Source: an uncultured Serinicoccus sp.
Lineage (GTDB): Bacteria; Actinomycetota; Actinomycetes; Actinomycetales; Dermatophilaceae
DNA: 64,000 bases
Reading direction: 5' to 3'
Assembly (NCBI RefSeq): GCF_947487915.1
Contig: NZ_CANKYH010000003.1
Location: forward strand, 248,001-312,000
The translations under genes and the position numbers were made by a program. Every line of letters starts with the position of its first letter. Position 1 is the first letter of the stretch. The notes beneath the pieces are model-generated. The model had not been told where the DNA came from and ran no database searches. It was given only the letters and a program-made list of their open reading frames with translations. Of this stretch, positions 1 through 8,563 are shown one piece after another.

Positions 1-208
1 CGGGCTGGCCGAGGTGATGTTCGCCGTGCTCTTCGCCTGGCTGCTGCTGGCCGAGATGCCGGCACCGGTGCAGCTGGTCGGCGGCGTGCTCATCGTGGCC
101 GGGGTCGCGGCCATCAAGGCCGACGAGCGGGAGACCGGGCTGCCGGTCGCGACCTACGAGGTCGAGCCGCTGCCGGACGTCGCGGAGGAGGACTCCCTGA
201 GCCGCTGA
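1..208 (+). CDS. EamA/DMT-superfamily transporter, C-terminal end (partial)
   Basis: The reading frame is open from the left edge of the window and stops at 206-208, so only the last ~68 residues are present. The segment shows the end of an EamA (drug/metabolite transporter) domain: the run EVMFAVLFAWLLLAE, a short loop (MPAPVQ), then a last membrane helix rich in G, V and I (LVGGVLIVAGVAAI), then a charged cytoplasmic tail. The loop-then-glycine-helix layout matches the final two helices of EamA exporters. The substrate cannot be told. The call rests on this fragment only. Confidence 0.75.
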   Translation, partial: GLAEVMFAVLFAWLLLAEMPAPVQLVGGVLIVAGVAAIKADERETGLPVATYEVEPLPDVAEEDSLSR

Positions 209-268
209 CAGTCCCGCACTGACAGCCGCTGACGGTCCCGGACTTACAGCCGCTTCGTCCACTGCCCA

Positions 269-359
269 CCGCCTGGTCAACCTTCGTCCTCCCCGAACAG
301 GCCGAAGGTTGACCAGGCGGACGAAGGTTGACCAGGCGGACGACGGTTGACCGACCGGA
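269..359. repeat. 18-bp inverted repeat plus 19-bp direct repeats
   Basis: CCGCCTGGTCAACCTTCG at 269-286 is exactly complementary to CGAAGGTTGACCAGGCGG at 303-320, with a 16-nt loop. The right arm is the first unit of a 19-bp direct repeat (303-321, 322-340) followed by a decayed third unit (341-359). It sits between two convergent genes. A role as a bidirectional terminator is possible, but there is no T-tract, and the extra direct repeats are not a terminator feature. Confidence 0.85.
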
Positions 360-454
360 CGAGGGTCGGCAGGCCGGGCGGCGGGCGGGACCCCGGGACC
401 GACGCGGCTCGGGCGCGGCGCCGCAGGGCCTCTGCACACCGGCGCCACGGCCGC

Positions 455-577
455 TCAGCCCTCGACGGTGACGGTCACGTCGCTGTGGCCCAGGGCCTTC
501 AGCAGGCTGAACCCGCCCACGACGGCCAGCAGCACGACGGGGATCATCAGCCCGGCACCGACGACGCGACCCAGCAT
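455..577 (-). CDS. 40-residue single-helix membrane peptide, unknown function
   Basis: A short frame encodes a peptide starting MLGRVVGAGLMIPVV and ending HSDVTVTVEG. It has one hydrophobic segment (about residues 5-29) and a short polar outer or inner tail. I do not recognise a family. Support for its being real comes from the promoter: TAGGGT lies exactly 7 nt before the ATG, the leaderless layout seen at many other genes here, and third positions are G/C-rich. It is convergent with the EamA gene across a hairpin repeat. Confidence 0.5.
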   Translation of the reverse strand: MLGRVVGAGLMIPVVLLAVVGGFSLLKALGHSDVTVTVEG

Positions 578-584
578 GCGGCTC

Positions 585-590
585 ACCCTA
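585..590 (-). promoter_or_regulatory. -10 box, leaderless start of the small membrane peptide
   Basis: On the minus strand TAGGGT is followed by 7 nt and then the ATG at 577. Transcription would start at or next to the start codon. No clear -35 box is visible. Confidence 0.5.
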
Positions 591-637
591 GCGACGGGCC
601 GCCCCGCGGTCCTCGTGAGCCAGGACGTGCGCGCCCG

Positions 638-2152
638 TCAGCGGCCGGCCGCCCGCCGGACGAAGTCGGTGATGCCCTCGGCCTCCTCGACCCGCGAGGT
701 CTCGCCGACGTAGGGCATGTGGCCGGTCTCGAACCACGCGTGCTCGACCCGGTCCATCGCGGCGTCCGGCAGCCGCAGGTGCGCGACCGTGTCCTCGGCG
801 GCCGAGTAGGGCGTGGCCAGGTCGTAGTAGCCGTACTCGAATCGGACGCGCAGGTGCGGGTTGGCGCGCATGACCCGCTCCAGCTTGTCGGCGACGTTGA
901 TGGGCTTGGCCTCGAACTCCTTGTAGGACCAGTGCTCGATGGCGTCGGAGAACACGGCGTAGGGCAGGTCCAGCTCGGAGCGCAGCTCGGCGCGCAGGTA
1001 GTGGTGGATGGCTGCGGCGTACGGGCCCATGATCGCGTCGATGCTGGGGTCGGCGTCCATGCCCTCGGCGATCCCCGAGTGCAGCACGCCGCGGATGCGC
1101 CCGTCGATCCGCCCGACCGTCTCGCCCTGGTCGCGCAGCAGCTCGGTGCAGAAGCGCCAGTGCTCGGGCCGCAGGTCGCACCGCTCGACGTAGTCGCGGG
1201 AGAGACCGGTCAGTGCGGCCAGCCGCTGCACCACGTCGGCCCGCTCGTCCTCGGTCAGCCGGTTGCCGCGCGCCAGCGCCCAGCGGTAGGCCCCGGCGGC
1301 GAACTCCTCGGCCTCCTCGAGCACCTCCGAGAGGCTGCGGCCCTCGTGCTTGCCGTGGTAGTGGGCGATCGCGGCGTAGGTCGGCAGGTAGGACAGGCAC
1401 GCCTCGTCGTGGCGCAGGAAGCGGAAGTCCTGGGTGCCGAAGTCCAGCACGCTGGAGATGAGGACCAACCCGTTGAGCTGCATACCGAAGCTGGCGAAGA
1501 GGCGCTCCGCGACGGACACCGCCCGCGTCGTGCCGTAGGACTCGCCGGCGAGGAACTTCGGGCTCATCCACCGGTCCTCGCGGGTGCACCAGAGCCGGAT
1601 GAGCTCGGTGACCTGCTCGACGTCCTTCTTCCACCCGTGGTAGTCCTTGGCCTTGCCGCCCTCCACCGCGCGCGACCAGCCGGTCGACATCGGGTCGATG
1701 AAGACCAGGTCGGAGGCGCGGAGCAGCGTCTGCGGGTTGTCGTGCAGGGCATAGGGCGGCGCGGTCGGGTCGTTCGGCTCACCCGCGTCGGCGATCCGCG
1801 GCCCGAGCACTCCGAGGTGCAGCCACACCGAGCTCGACCCCGGGCCACCGTTGAAGACGAAGGTGATGGGGCGGCTGCGGTCGGGCTGACCCTCCCCGTC
1901 GACCAGGGTGTATGCCGTGACCGCCAGCTCCCCGCGCGGCGTCCACCCCTGGAAGACCTCGTCCTTGACCTCCTCCTCGCGGATGACGATCCGCCCGGTC
2001 CGCGCCGTGTAGGTCAGCTCGCCCTCGGTGGTGCCGATCGTGTGGGTCGTCTCGACCAGCACGTCGCGGGGCTCGGGACGGTCCTTGCCGCCCTCGGTCG
2101 CGGAGTCGGTCGCTGCGGTGTCACGCGTGGTCGTCGAAGCCTCGTCGCTCAT
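638..2152 (-). CDS. Serine carboxypeptidase-like S10 family peptidase
   Basis: A 504-residue protein of the alpha/beta-hydrolase S10 family, whose members remove C-terminal residues from peptides. Near residues 90-100 it has NGGPGSSSVWLHLG, the oxyanion-hole segment of S10 enzymes. The nucleophile elbow is GESYGT near residue 190. Near the C-terminus lie a DLATPYSA segment, where the catalytic Asp is expected, and ETGHMPY with the catalytic His. I see no signal peptide, so it is probably cytoplasmic. An in-frame ATG at 2224 exists, but ATG 2152 has TAGGGT 7 nt upstream and the longer version would run through a palindromic repeat. The gene is divergent from the M3 peptidase, which also acts on peptides. 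Confidence 0.85.
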   Translation of the reverse strand: MSDEASTTTRDTAATDSATEGGKDRPEPRDVLVETTHTIGTTEGELTYTARTGRIVIREEEVKDEVFQGWTPRGELAVTAYTLVDGEGQPDRSRPITFVFNGGPGSSSVWLHLGVLGPRIADAGEPNDPTAPPYALHDNPQTLLRASDLVFIDPMSTGWSRAVEGGKAKDYHGWKKDVEQVTELIRLWCTREDRWMSPKFLAGESYGTTRAVSVAERLFASFGMQLNGLVLISSVLDFGTQDFRFLRHDEACLSYLPTYAAIAHYHGKHEGRSLSEVLEEAEEFAAGAYRWALARGNRLTEDERADVVQRLAALTGLSRDYVERCDLRPEHWRFCTELLRDQGETVGRIDGRIRGVLHSGIAEGMDADPSIDAIMGPYAAAIHHYLRAELRSELDLPYAVFSDAIEHWSYKEFEAKPINVADKLERVMRANPHLRVRFEYGYYDLATPYSAAEDTVAHLRLPDAAMDRVEHAWFETGHMPYVGETSRVEEAEGITDFVRRAAGR

Positions 2153-2159
2153 GGCCGCC

Positions 2160-2165
2160 ACCCTA
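2160..2165 (-). promoter_or_regulatory. -10 box, leaderless start of the S10 peptidase
   Basis: TAGGGT on the minus strand, 7 nt before ATG 2152. It fixes the start codon and places the palindromic element at 2194-2263 just upstream of the promoter. Confidence 0.55.
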
Positions 2166-2193
2166 TGCACTCCTGGTTGCGGCCGAGCAGACC

Positions 2194-2263
2194 GACTCGT
2201 GCGCAGACGTTGTTCCTCACGCATGATGCATCACGGCCGACGAACAGCTGCTGCGTGAGAGTG
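2194..2263. repeat. 70-bp palindromic element, copy A
   Basis: This is one of three 70-bp copies with dyad symmetry around GATGCATC (2225-2232). The core GATGCATCACGGC starts 31 nt from the left end in all three copies. The arms carry GCAG...TGTTCCTC on the left and GAACAGCTGCTGCGTG on the right. This is the most decayed copy, with about 23 of 35 pairs complementary plus a few G-T pairs. It lies between two divergent genes, so it is not simply a terminator. Confidence 0.85.
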
Positions 2264-2308
2264 CCGGCCCCGGACCGCGCACGCGGGCCCTGTGATGTGA
2301 TGAGAGGT

Positions 2309-4378
2309 ATGACCAACCCCCTCCTCTCCCCGTCCACCCTGCCGTTCGCGCTGCCCGACTACGCGAACCTCACCGACGCGCACGTCCGTGAGGCGGTCGA
2401 GGTGGGGATGGCCGAGCAGCTCGAGGCGCTACGCGCCCTGGCCGAGGACCCGGAGCCGGCGACGGTGGAGAACGTCCTGCACGCCTGGGAGACCTCCGGG
2501 GCGACGCTGGACCGCACGCTGTCGGCGTTCTGGGTCGCCAAGTCCGCGGACACCAACGACGAGCGGGACGCCATCATGGCGGAGTTCGCGCCGCGGCTGG
2601 CCGCGCACACCGACACGATCATGCTCGACGAGGGCCTGTATGCCCGGCTCACCCAGCTGGCTGACCGGGCCGACGCCGGTGAGGTCGACCTCGACGAGCA
2701 GGACGAGTTCGTCCTCACCGAGCGGCTGCGCGCCTACGAGCGCGGCGGGATCACCCTCGACGCGCCCGGCCAGGCCCGGCTGCGCGAGCTCAACGGGGAG
2801 CTGGCGACGCTGTCGACCGAGTTCGACCGGCTGCTGGTGACCGGACGGGCGGCGGCCGCGGTGCACGTCACCGACGAGGCCGAGCTGGCCGGGCTGAGCC
2901 AGGACGCCCGGGCCGGGCTGCGGGAGGCCGCGCAGGCCAAGGGGCTCGACGGGTGGCTCATCACCCTCACCAACACCACCGGCCAGCCGATCCTGGACAG
3001 CCTGGAGCACCGTGGCCTGCGCGAGCGGGTCTTCCGGGCCTCGGTCGAGCGGGGGCTGGGCCGGGAGGGGCACGAGGCCCACGACACCCGCGACATCCTG
3101 GTCCGCATCGCCCGGCTGCGCGCCGAGCGCGCGACGCTGCTCGGCTACGAGCACCACGCGTCCTACGTGCACCAGGTCGGCTGCGCCCAGACCACCGACG
3201 CGGTCAACGACCTGCTCGGCCGGCTCGCCCCGGGTGCGGTGCAGATCGCCCAGCGCGAGGCCGACGCCCTGGCCGAGCAGCTGCATACCCTCGAGCCGGA
3301 GGCGACGCTCGAGGGCTGGGACTGGCAGTTCCTCGCCGCCCGCAGCGCCGGGGAGGGCTTCGACACCGGGCAGCTCACGCCCTACCTCGAGTTCGAGCGG
3401 GTGCTCACCCAGGGAGTCTTCGCCGCGGCCACGGCGCTGTACGGCATCATCTTCCACGAGCGGGAGGACCTCGTCGGCTACACCGAGGCCGCCCGGGTCT
3501 TCGAGGTGCGCGAGGCCGACGGCAGCCAGCTCGGCGCCGTCGCCATCGACCCCTACACCCGGCCGACCAAGAAGGGCGGGGCCTGGATGACGAGCATCGT
3601 CGACCAGTCCCACCTGCTCGGCGACCTGCCGGTGGTGACCAACACGTGCAACGTGCCGCCACCGTCGGCCGGCCAGCCCAGCCTCATGACCTGGACCAAC
3701 GTCATCACCCTCTTCCACGAGTTCGGCCACGACCTGCACGGGCTGCTCTCGGACGTGCGCTACCCCTCGCGCTCGGGCACGTCCGTGCCGCGCGACTTCG
3801 TCGAGTTCCCCAGCCAGGTCAACGAGATCTGGGCCTGGGAGCCGGCCCTCCTGCAGCGCTACGCGCGTCACCACGAGACCGGCGAGCCGGTCCCGCAGGA
3901 GTGGGTCGACCAGCTCGTCGACAGCCGCACCGAGACCGGCTACCACACCATCGAGCTGCTCAAGGCGATGATCCTGGACCAGGCCTGGCACCAGACGCCG
4001 CTGACGCAGCTGCCCGAGGACGGGTCCGGTGTGGAGGCCTTCGAGCAGGCGGCCCTCGAGCGGGCCGGGGTCGCCTTCCCCCTCGTGCCGCCGCGCTACC
4101 GCAGCGCCTACTTCCACCACATCTTCGGCGGCGGGTACGCCGCCGGCTACTACTCCTACCTGTGGTCGGAGGTCATGGACGCCGACACCGTCCAGTGGTT
4201 CCGCGAGCAGGGTGACAGCGACCACCCCGGGGGTATGACGCGCGCCGCCGGTGACGTCTTCCGCCGGGAGCTCCTGGGCCGGGGCGGATCCATCGAGGCG
4301 CTGGAGACCTACCGGCGCTTCCGCGGTCGCGACCCCGAGGTGGGCCCGCTGCTGGAGCGGCTCGGGCTGACCGGCTGA
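2309..4378 (+). CDS. dcp: M3 family peptidyl-dipeptidase
   Basis: A 689-residue zinc metallopeptidase of family M3A, the usual length for Dcp, which releases dipeptides from the C-terminus of short peptides in the cytoplasm. The zinc motif HEFGH is at residues 470-474. Near the C-terminus is the M3 signature GGGYAAGYYSYLWSEVMDAD, with the substrate-binding tyrosines. No signal peptide. The start ATG 2309 gives MTNPLLSPSTLPF, a typical Dcp N-terminus. The open frame continues upstream to 347, but that part has no family resemblance. The gene is divergent from the S10 carboxypeptidase across palindromic element A. Confidence 0.93.
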   Translation: MTNPLLSPSTLPFALPDYANLTDAHVREAVEVGMAEQLEALRALAEDPEPATVENVLHAWETSGATLDRTLSAFWVAKSADTNDERDAIMAEFAPRLAAHTDTIMLDEGLYARLTQLADRADAGEVDLDEQDEFVLTERLRAYERGGITLDAPGQARLRELNGELATLSTEFDRLLVTGRAAAAVHVTDEAELAGLSQDARAGLREAAQAKGLDGWLITLTNTTGQPILDSLEHRGLRERVFRASVERGLGREGHEAHDTRDILVRIARLRAERATLLGYEHHASYVHQVGCAQTTDAVNDLLGRLAPGAVQIAQREADALAEQLHTLEPEATLEGWDWQFLAARSAGEGFDTGQLTPYLEFERVLTQGVFAAATALYGIIFHEREDLVGYTEAARVFEVREADGSQLGAVAIDPYTRPTKKGGAWMTSIVDQSHLLGDLPVVTNTCNVPPPSAGQPSLMTWTNVITLFHEFGHDLHGLLSDVRYPSRSGTSVPRDFVEFPSQVNEIWAWEPALLQRYARHHETGEPVPQEWVDQLVDSRTETGYHTIELLKAMILDQAWHQTPLTQLPEDGSGVEAFEQAALERAGVAFPLVPPRYRSAYFHHIFGGGYAAGYYSYLWSEVMDADTVQWFREQGDSDHPGGMTRAAGDVFRRELLGRGGSIEALETYRRFRGRDPEVGPLLERLGLTG

Positions 4379-4496
4379 GCCACTCCCCCGCCCCGGTCCG
4401 GTGCGGCCGGCGGCACGCGGCGCCGGCGGGTCCCGTCGTCGACCGGCAGCGGGAGCAGGACCTTGCTACGGTGGTGGGCCACTCAGGAGGTGGCCG

Positions 4497-4733
4497 ATGA
4501 AGTCTTTCCCGCTCATCCCCTACGCCCTCGTGGGCCTCGTGGTGCTCGGCTGGTGGGCGGGGACCCAGTCGTGGGTCGCCCTCGGAGTCATGGTCGTGCT
4601 CCTCGCGGTCGCTGCCCTGCACGTGATCAAGGCCACCAGCGGCCCCGGCTCGCTCGGCAGCGGCCAGGACCAGGCGGAGGCGCGAGCCCGAGCGACCTTC
4701 CCCACCCCACCGGAGCGCCCGCACGGCATCTGA
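4497..4733 (+). CDS. Small two-helix membrane protein, unknown function
   Basis: A 78-residue protein with two hydrophobic helices (about residues 7-22 and 26-44), then a polar, Ala/Arg-rich tail ending in PERPHGI. The start ATG follows a strong ribosome binding site, AGGAGG, 7 nt upstream. I do not recognise a family. It lies between dcp and a convergent MarR gene, with 3 nt separating the two stop codons. Confidence 0.65.
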   Translation: MKSFPLIPYALVGLVVLGWWAGTQSWVALGVMVVLLAVAALHVIKATSGPGSLGSGQDQAEARARATFPTPPERPHGI

Positions 4734-4736
4734 CGC

Positions 4737-5204
4737 TCAGCTGCGCTCGGCGTCGATCTGCTCCGCCACGTCCTGCATGCGCTCGGACAGGCGCGCCAGG
4801 TCGGCGAGCTCGGCGTCGCTGAGCCGGTCGAGCACCTGCGCCTTGGCCTGCAGGACCGGCCCCTCCAGCGAGGCGAGGACCTCCTCACCCTCCGGGGTGA
4901 TCCGCAGCAGCAGCCGCCGTCGGTCGGCCGGGTCGTGCTCGCGCCGCAGCCACCCGCGCGCGACGACGCGCTCGAGGATCCCGCTCGTCGTCGGGGTGGA
5001 GACGCCCAGGTGCTCGGCCAGGGCCTGACCGCTGAGATCAGGGTTGGCGCGGACCAGCACGAGCACCTGCACCTGGCGCAGGGTCAGCTCGGCGGGGACG
5101 GGCTGCGGGTCGAGCCACCGCATGGCGACCGCGTGCAGCCGGGCCTCGCTCGCGCTGATGCGGCCGAGGAGCGCCGCGCGTCCCTGCTGGTCGGCCTGTG
5201 CCAT
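4737..5204 (-). CDS. MarR family transcriptional regulator
   Basis: A 155-residue winged-helix protein. Helix-turn-helix residues lie at about 50-75 (DLSGQALAEHLGVSTPTTSGILERV), followed by the wing WLRREHDPADRRRLLLRITPEG, which is the DxRxxxxxLT-like MarR signature. The long C-terminal helix would form the dimer. It is transcribed divergently from an RND efflux pump 61 nt away. That is the classic layout in which a MarR protein represses the pump until a ligand binds. The ligand is unknown. Confidence 0.88.
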   Translation of the reverse strand: MAQADQQGRAALLGRISASEARLHAVAMRWLDPQPVPAELTLRQVQVLVLVRANPDLSGQALAEHLGVSTPTTSGILERVVARGWLRREHDPADRRRLLLRITPEGEEVLASLEGPVLQAKAQVLDRLSDAELADLARLSERMQDVAEQIDAERS

Positions 5205-5250
5205 CGCGCTACGCCCCTTCGTCGATTCGGTCCAGGGTAATGGTTCGCCT

Positions 5251-5256
5251 TAGGCT
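5251..5256 (+). promoter_or_regulatory. Likely -10 box of the RND pump in a MarR intergenic region
   Basis: TAGGCT lies 9 nt before ATG 5266. The surrounding CGCCTTAGGCTAGGC (5247-5260) has imperfect dyad symmetry and could be the operator shared by the divergent marR-like gene. The operator role is inference. Confidence 0.35.
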
Positions 5257-5265
5257 AGGCATCCT

Positions 5266-8200
5266 ATGGCACGTCTCACCCTGTTCAGCGTCCGCAACCG
5301 GGCGCTCGTGGCGCTCGCCACCGTCTTCGGCATCCTGGCCGGCCTCTGGTCGGCCAGCAGCCTGCCACGTGAGCTCTTCCCCTCGCTGCAGTTCCCGGTC
5401 CTGGTCGTCGCCACCAGCACGCCCGGGTCCAGCACCTCGGTCGTCGAGGAGCAGGTCACCGAGCCGGTCGAGGTCGCCGCGCAGGGTCTCAACAACGTCG
5501 TCGAGGTCTCCTCGACCAGCACCGACGGGTTCTCCTCGGTCGTCGTCGAGCTGGACTACGGCACCGACACGGGCGCGGCGCAGACCGACCTGCAGCGGGC
5601 CGTGCTGTCGCTGCCCGGGCTCCCCGACTCGGCCACGCCCCAGATCTTCGCCGGAAACCTGGACGACTTCCCCATCATCCAGCTCGCCGCCAGCGGCGGC
5701 GAGGACGCCCGCGACCTCGTCGACCGCCTCGAGCGGGTGGTCATCCCCGACATCGAGGACATCGACGGCGTGCGCTCGGTGACCCTCTCCGGGGTGGCCG
5801 ACCGCGTGGTCACCGTCGACCTCGACGAGGAGGAGGCCGCCGCCGCGGGGGTGACCCTCCAGACCGTCAGCCAGGTGCTGCAGGCCAACGGCGTCGTGCT
5901 GCCCGGCGGCTCCGTGCTGGACGGCGACACCGAGCTGCCGGTGCAGGTCGGCTCCCGGCTCACCTCCGCCGAGCAGATCGGTGCGCTGCCCATGCTCGGG
6001 CAGCAGGCCGTCGCCGCCCAGCAGGCGGCGGCACAGACCCAGGCCCAGGCGCAGGAGGCCCAGGCCGCTGCGGACGAGGCCGCCCAGGCGTCCCAGGCCG
6101 CACCGCAGGACCCCGAGCTGGCCGCCGCCGCGGCAGCCGCGGCCGGAGCGGCTGAGCAGGCCACCGCCGCCTCCGAGCAGGCGGGCGACGTCGAGATCCC
6201 CCTGCTGCGCGACGTCGCGACGGTGACGCTCGAGGAGCGGGAGGCGACGGCATACACCCGGACCAACGGGGAGCCCAGCGTCGGTCTCGCCATCACCAAG
6301 ACCCCCGACGGCAACGCGGTGGAGATCTCCAGCGCGCTGGCGGCGCTGCAGGACCAGATCAGCACCGACCTCGACGGCGGCGAGCTGGTGACGATCTTCG
6401 ACGGCGCGCCGTTCATCGAGAAGTCCATCGAGGACCTGGCCACCGAGGGCCTGCTCGGGCTCGGCTTCGCCATCCTCGTGGTCCTCCTCTTCCTGCTCTC
6501 GGTGCGCCTCACGCTGGTCACCGCGGTGTCGATCCCGCTGTCGCTGCTCATCGCGCTGCTGGGGCTGCAGGTGGCGGACTACAGCCTGAACATCCTCACG
6601 CTCGGGGCCCTCACCATCTCGGTCGGCCGCGTCGTCGACGACTCGATCGTGGTGATCGAGAACATCAAGCGCCACGTCGCGCGCGGCGAGGACCGGCGCA
6701 CCGCCGTGGTCGAGGCCACCCGGGAGGTGGCCGGGGCGATCACCTCGGCGACGATCGCGACGGTCGCGGTCTTCCTGCCGCTGGGCTTCGTCGGCGGCCA
6801 GGTGGGCGAGCTCTTCCGACCCTTCGCGGTGACCGTGACCCTGGCGATGCTCGCCTCGCTGCTGGTGGCGCTGACCATCATCCCGGTGCTCGGCTTCTGG
6901 TTCCTGGGCCGGCGCTCGGGCAGCGGCAAGCACGAGCCGGAGTCCGCTCTCACCGAGCACACCGACGAGCCGGACCGGATGCAGCGGGCGTACCTGCCGG
7001 TGCTGCGGACCGCTCTCGGCCGGCCCTGGCTCACCGTGGGCCTCGCCGTGCTCCTGCTGGGTGGCACCGGGTATGCCGCGACCCTGCTCAAGACCGACTT
7101 CATCGGCGGCACCGGCGAGAACACCCTGCAGGGGACGCTCACCATGCCGACCGGCACCACGCTCGAGGGCACCGACGACCAGGCGGCCGAGGTCGAGGCG
7201 TGGCTCGCCGACCAGGACGAGGTCGCGACCTACCAGGTGACCGCTGGCAGCCCCGGCGGGATCGAGGCGGTCTTCCTCGGCAGCGGGGCCAACTCCGCGA
7301 CGTTCGCGGTGACCCTGGACGACGGTGTGGACGGCGAGGCCTTCGGCGAGGAGCTGACCACCTCCGTCGACCTACCCGAGGGCGCCACCTTCACCGCGCA
7401 GGCCGGCCAGCAGGGCGGGCCCACGACCGCGGGCCTCGAGGTGCAGGTCCAGGGCCAGGACCTCGACCAGCTGGACGCGGCGGCCCAGGACGTCGTCTCG
7501 CTCATGCAGGAGGCCGGCGCGCTGGACGTCACCAACAACCTCACCGACACCGTGCCGGCCCTGCAGGTCGAGGTGGACCGCGAGGCCGCCGCGGCGGCCG
7601 GGCTGGCCGAGGCCCAGCTGGGCCAGACGATCCAGGCGGCGACCGACGGCGCCGTCGTCGGGCAGGTGGAGATCGATGCCACCCAGGTGGACGTCGTCGT
7701 GAGCGAGGGCTCGGCCGACGACGTGGCCGCCCTGCGGGACCTGGAGGTCGGCTCCGACCCGGCGGGCGACCCGGTCGCCCTCGGCGAGGTGGCCGAGCTG
7801 CGCACGGTCGACGAGGCGGTCAGCATCACCCGGGTCGACGGGCTGCGCGCCGCCACCGTCAACGGACGCGCGGCGACCGACGACCTCGGTGCGCTCACCG
7901 CCGACCTGCAGCAGCGCCTCGACGGCCTGGAGACCCCGGAGGGCGTGCAGGTGACCCTCGGCGGGGTGAGCTCGGACCAGGAGGAGGCCTTCGCGGCGCT
8001 CGGGCTGGCCCTGCTGGCGGCCATCGCCATCGTCTACCTCGTCATGGTCGCGACCTTCAACTCGCTGGTCCAGCCGCTCATCCTGCTGGTGTCAGTGCCC
8101 TTCGCGGCGACCGGTTCGATCGCGCTGCTGCTGCTGACCGACACCGCGCTGGACATCGCCTCGATGGTCGGCCTGCTCATGCTCATCGGCATCGTCGTCA

Positions 8201-8532
8201 CCAACGCGATCGTGCTCATCGACCTGGTGAACCAGTACCGCACCCGCGGCCTGGGCCGCACCGAGGCCGTGCTCGAGGGGGCCCGGCACCGGTTCCGGCC
8301 GATCGTCATGACCGCGCTGGCGACCATCCTGGCGCTCACCCCGATGGCCTTCGCCGTCACCGGCGGCGGGGCGTTCATCTCCCAGCCGCTGGCCATCGTC
8401 GTCATCGGCGGCCTCATCAGCTCGACCGCGCTCACGCTCATCCTGGTGCCGGTGCTCTACGAGCTCGTCGGCCGGGGAGCGACCTGGGCGGGCGGCCTGC
8501 GGTCGCGCCGCGAGGAGCGCCGGGCCGCCTGA
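5266..8532 (+). CDS. RND superfamily efflux pump (HAE1/AcrB-like)
   Basis: A 1088-residue inner-membrane proton-driven pump with the AcrB plan: a first helix (VRNRALVALATVFGILAG), a large extracytoplasmic loop, helices 2-6 at about 390-560, a second loop, and helices 8-12 at the C-terminus. Motif GRVVDDSIVVIENI near residue 450 carries the proton-relay aspartates, and its counterpart IVVTNAIVLIDLVNQYRTRG lies in the second half. A run of Ala and Gln, residues about 245-305, is inserted in the first loop and predicts a coiled coil. No adaptor or outer-membrane partner is nearby, as expected in a single-membrane organism. Control by the divergent MarR protein is likely. Confidence 0.9.
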   Translation: MARLTLFSVRNRALVALATVFGILAGLWSASSLPRELFPSLQFPVLVVATSTPGSSTSVVEEQVTEPVEVAAQGLNNVVEVSSTSTDGFSSVVVELDYGTDTGAAQTDLQRAVLSLPGLPDSATPQIFAGNLDDFPIIQLAASGGEDARDLVDRLERVVIPDIEDIDGVRSVTLSGVADRVVTVDLDEEEAAAAGVTLQTVSQVLQANGVVLPGGSVLDGDTELPVQVGSRLTSAEQIGALPMLGQQAVAAQQAAAQTQAQAQEAQAAADEAAQASQAAPQDPELAAAAAAAAGAAEQATAASEQAGDVEIPLLRDVATVTLEEREATAYTRTNGEPSVGLAITKTPDGNAVEISSALAALQDQISTDLDGGELVTIFDGAPFIEKSIEDLATEGLLGLGFAILVVLLFLLSVRLTLVTAVSIPLSLLIALLGLQVADYSLNILTLGALTISVGRVVDDSIVVIENIKRHVARGEDRRTAVVEATREVAGAITSATIATVAVFLPLGFVGGQVGELFRPFAVTVTLAMLASLLVALTIIPVLGFWFLGRRSGSGKHEPESALTEHTDEPDRMQRAYLPVLRTALGRPWLTVGLAVLLLGGTGYAATLLKTDFIGGTGENTLQGTLTMPTGTTLEGTDDQAAEVEAWLADQDEVATYQVTAGSPGGIEAVFLGSGANSATFAVTLDDGVDGEAFGEELTTSVDLPEGATFTAQAGQQGGPTTAGLEVQVQGQDLDQLDAAAQDVVSLMQEAGALDVTNNLTDTVPALQVEVDREAAAAAGLAEAQLGQTIQAATDGAVVGQVEIDATQVDVVVSEGSADDVAALRDLEVGSDPAGDPVALGEVAELRTVDEAVSITRVDGLRAATVNGRAATDDLGALTADLQQRLDGLETPEGVQVTLGGVSSDQEEAFAALGLALLAAIAIVYLVMVATFNSLVQPLILLVSVPFAATGSIALLLLTDTALDIASMVGLLMLIGIVVTNAIVLIDLVNQYRTRGLGRTEAVLEGARHRFRPIVMTALATILALTPMAFAVTGGGAFISQPLAIVVIGGLISSTALTLILVPVLYELVGRGATWAGGLRSRREERRAA

Positions 8533-8563
8533 GCGGCGCCGGCACCGTGACTGCGGGTTCGGC

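Noticed and set aside
2153..2224. Longer S10 peptidase starting at 2224
   Set aside because: The extra 24 residues are encoded by the palindromic repeat, and a TAGGGT box lies 7 nt before ATG 2152.
347..2308. Long open plus-strand frame upstream of and continuous with dcp
   Set aside because: It is antisense to the S10 peptidase, has no family resemblance, and exists because GC-rich codons leave few stops in the opposite frame. The dcp family N-terminus fits ATG 2309.
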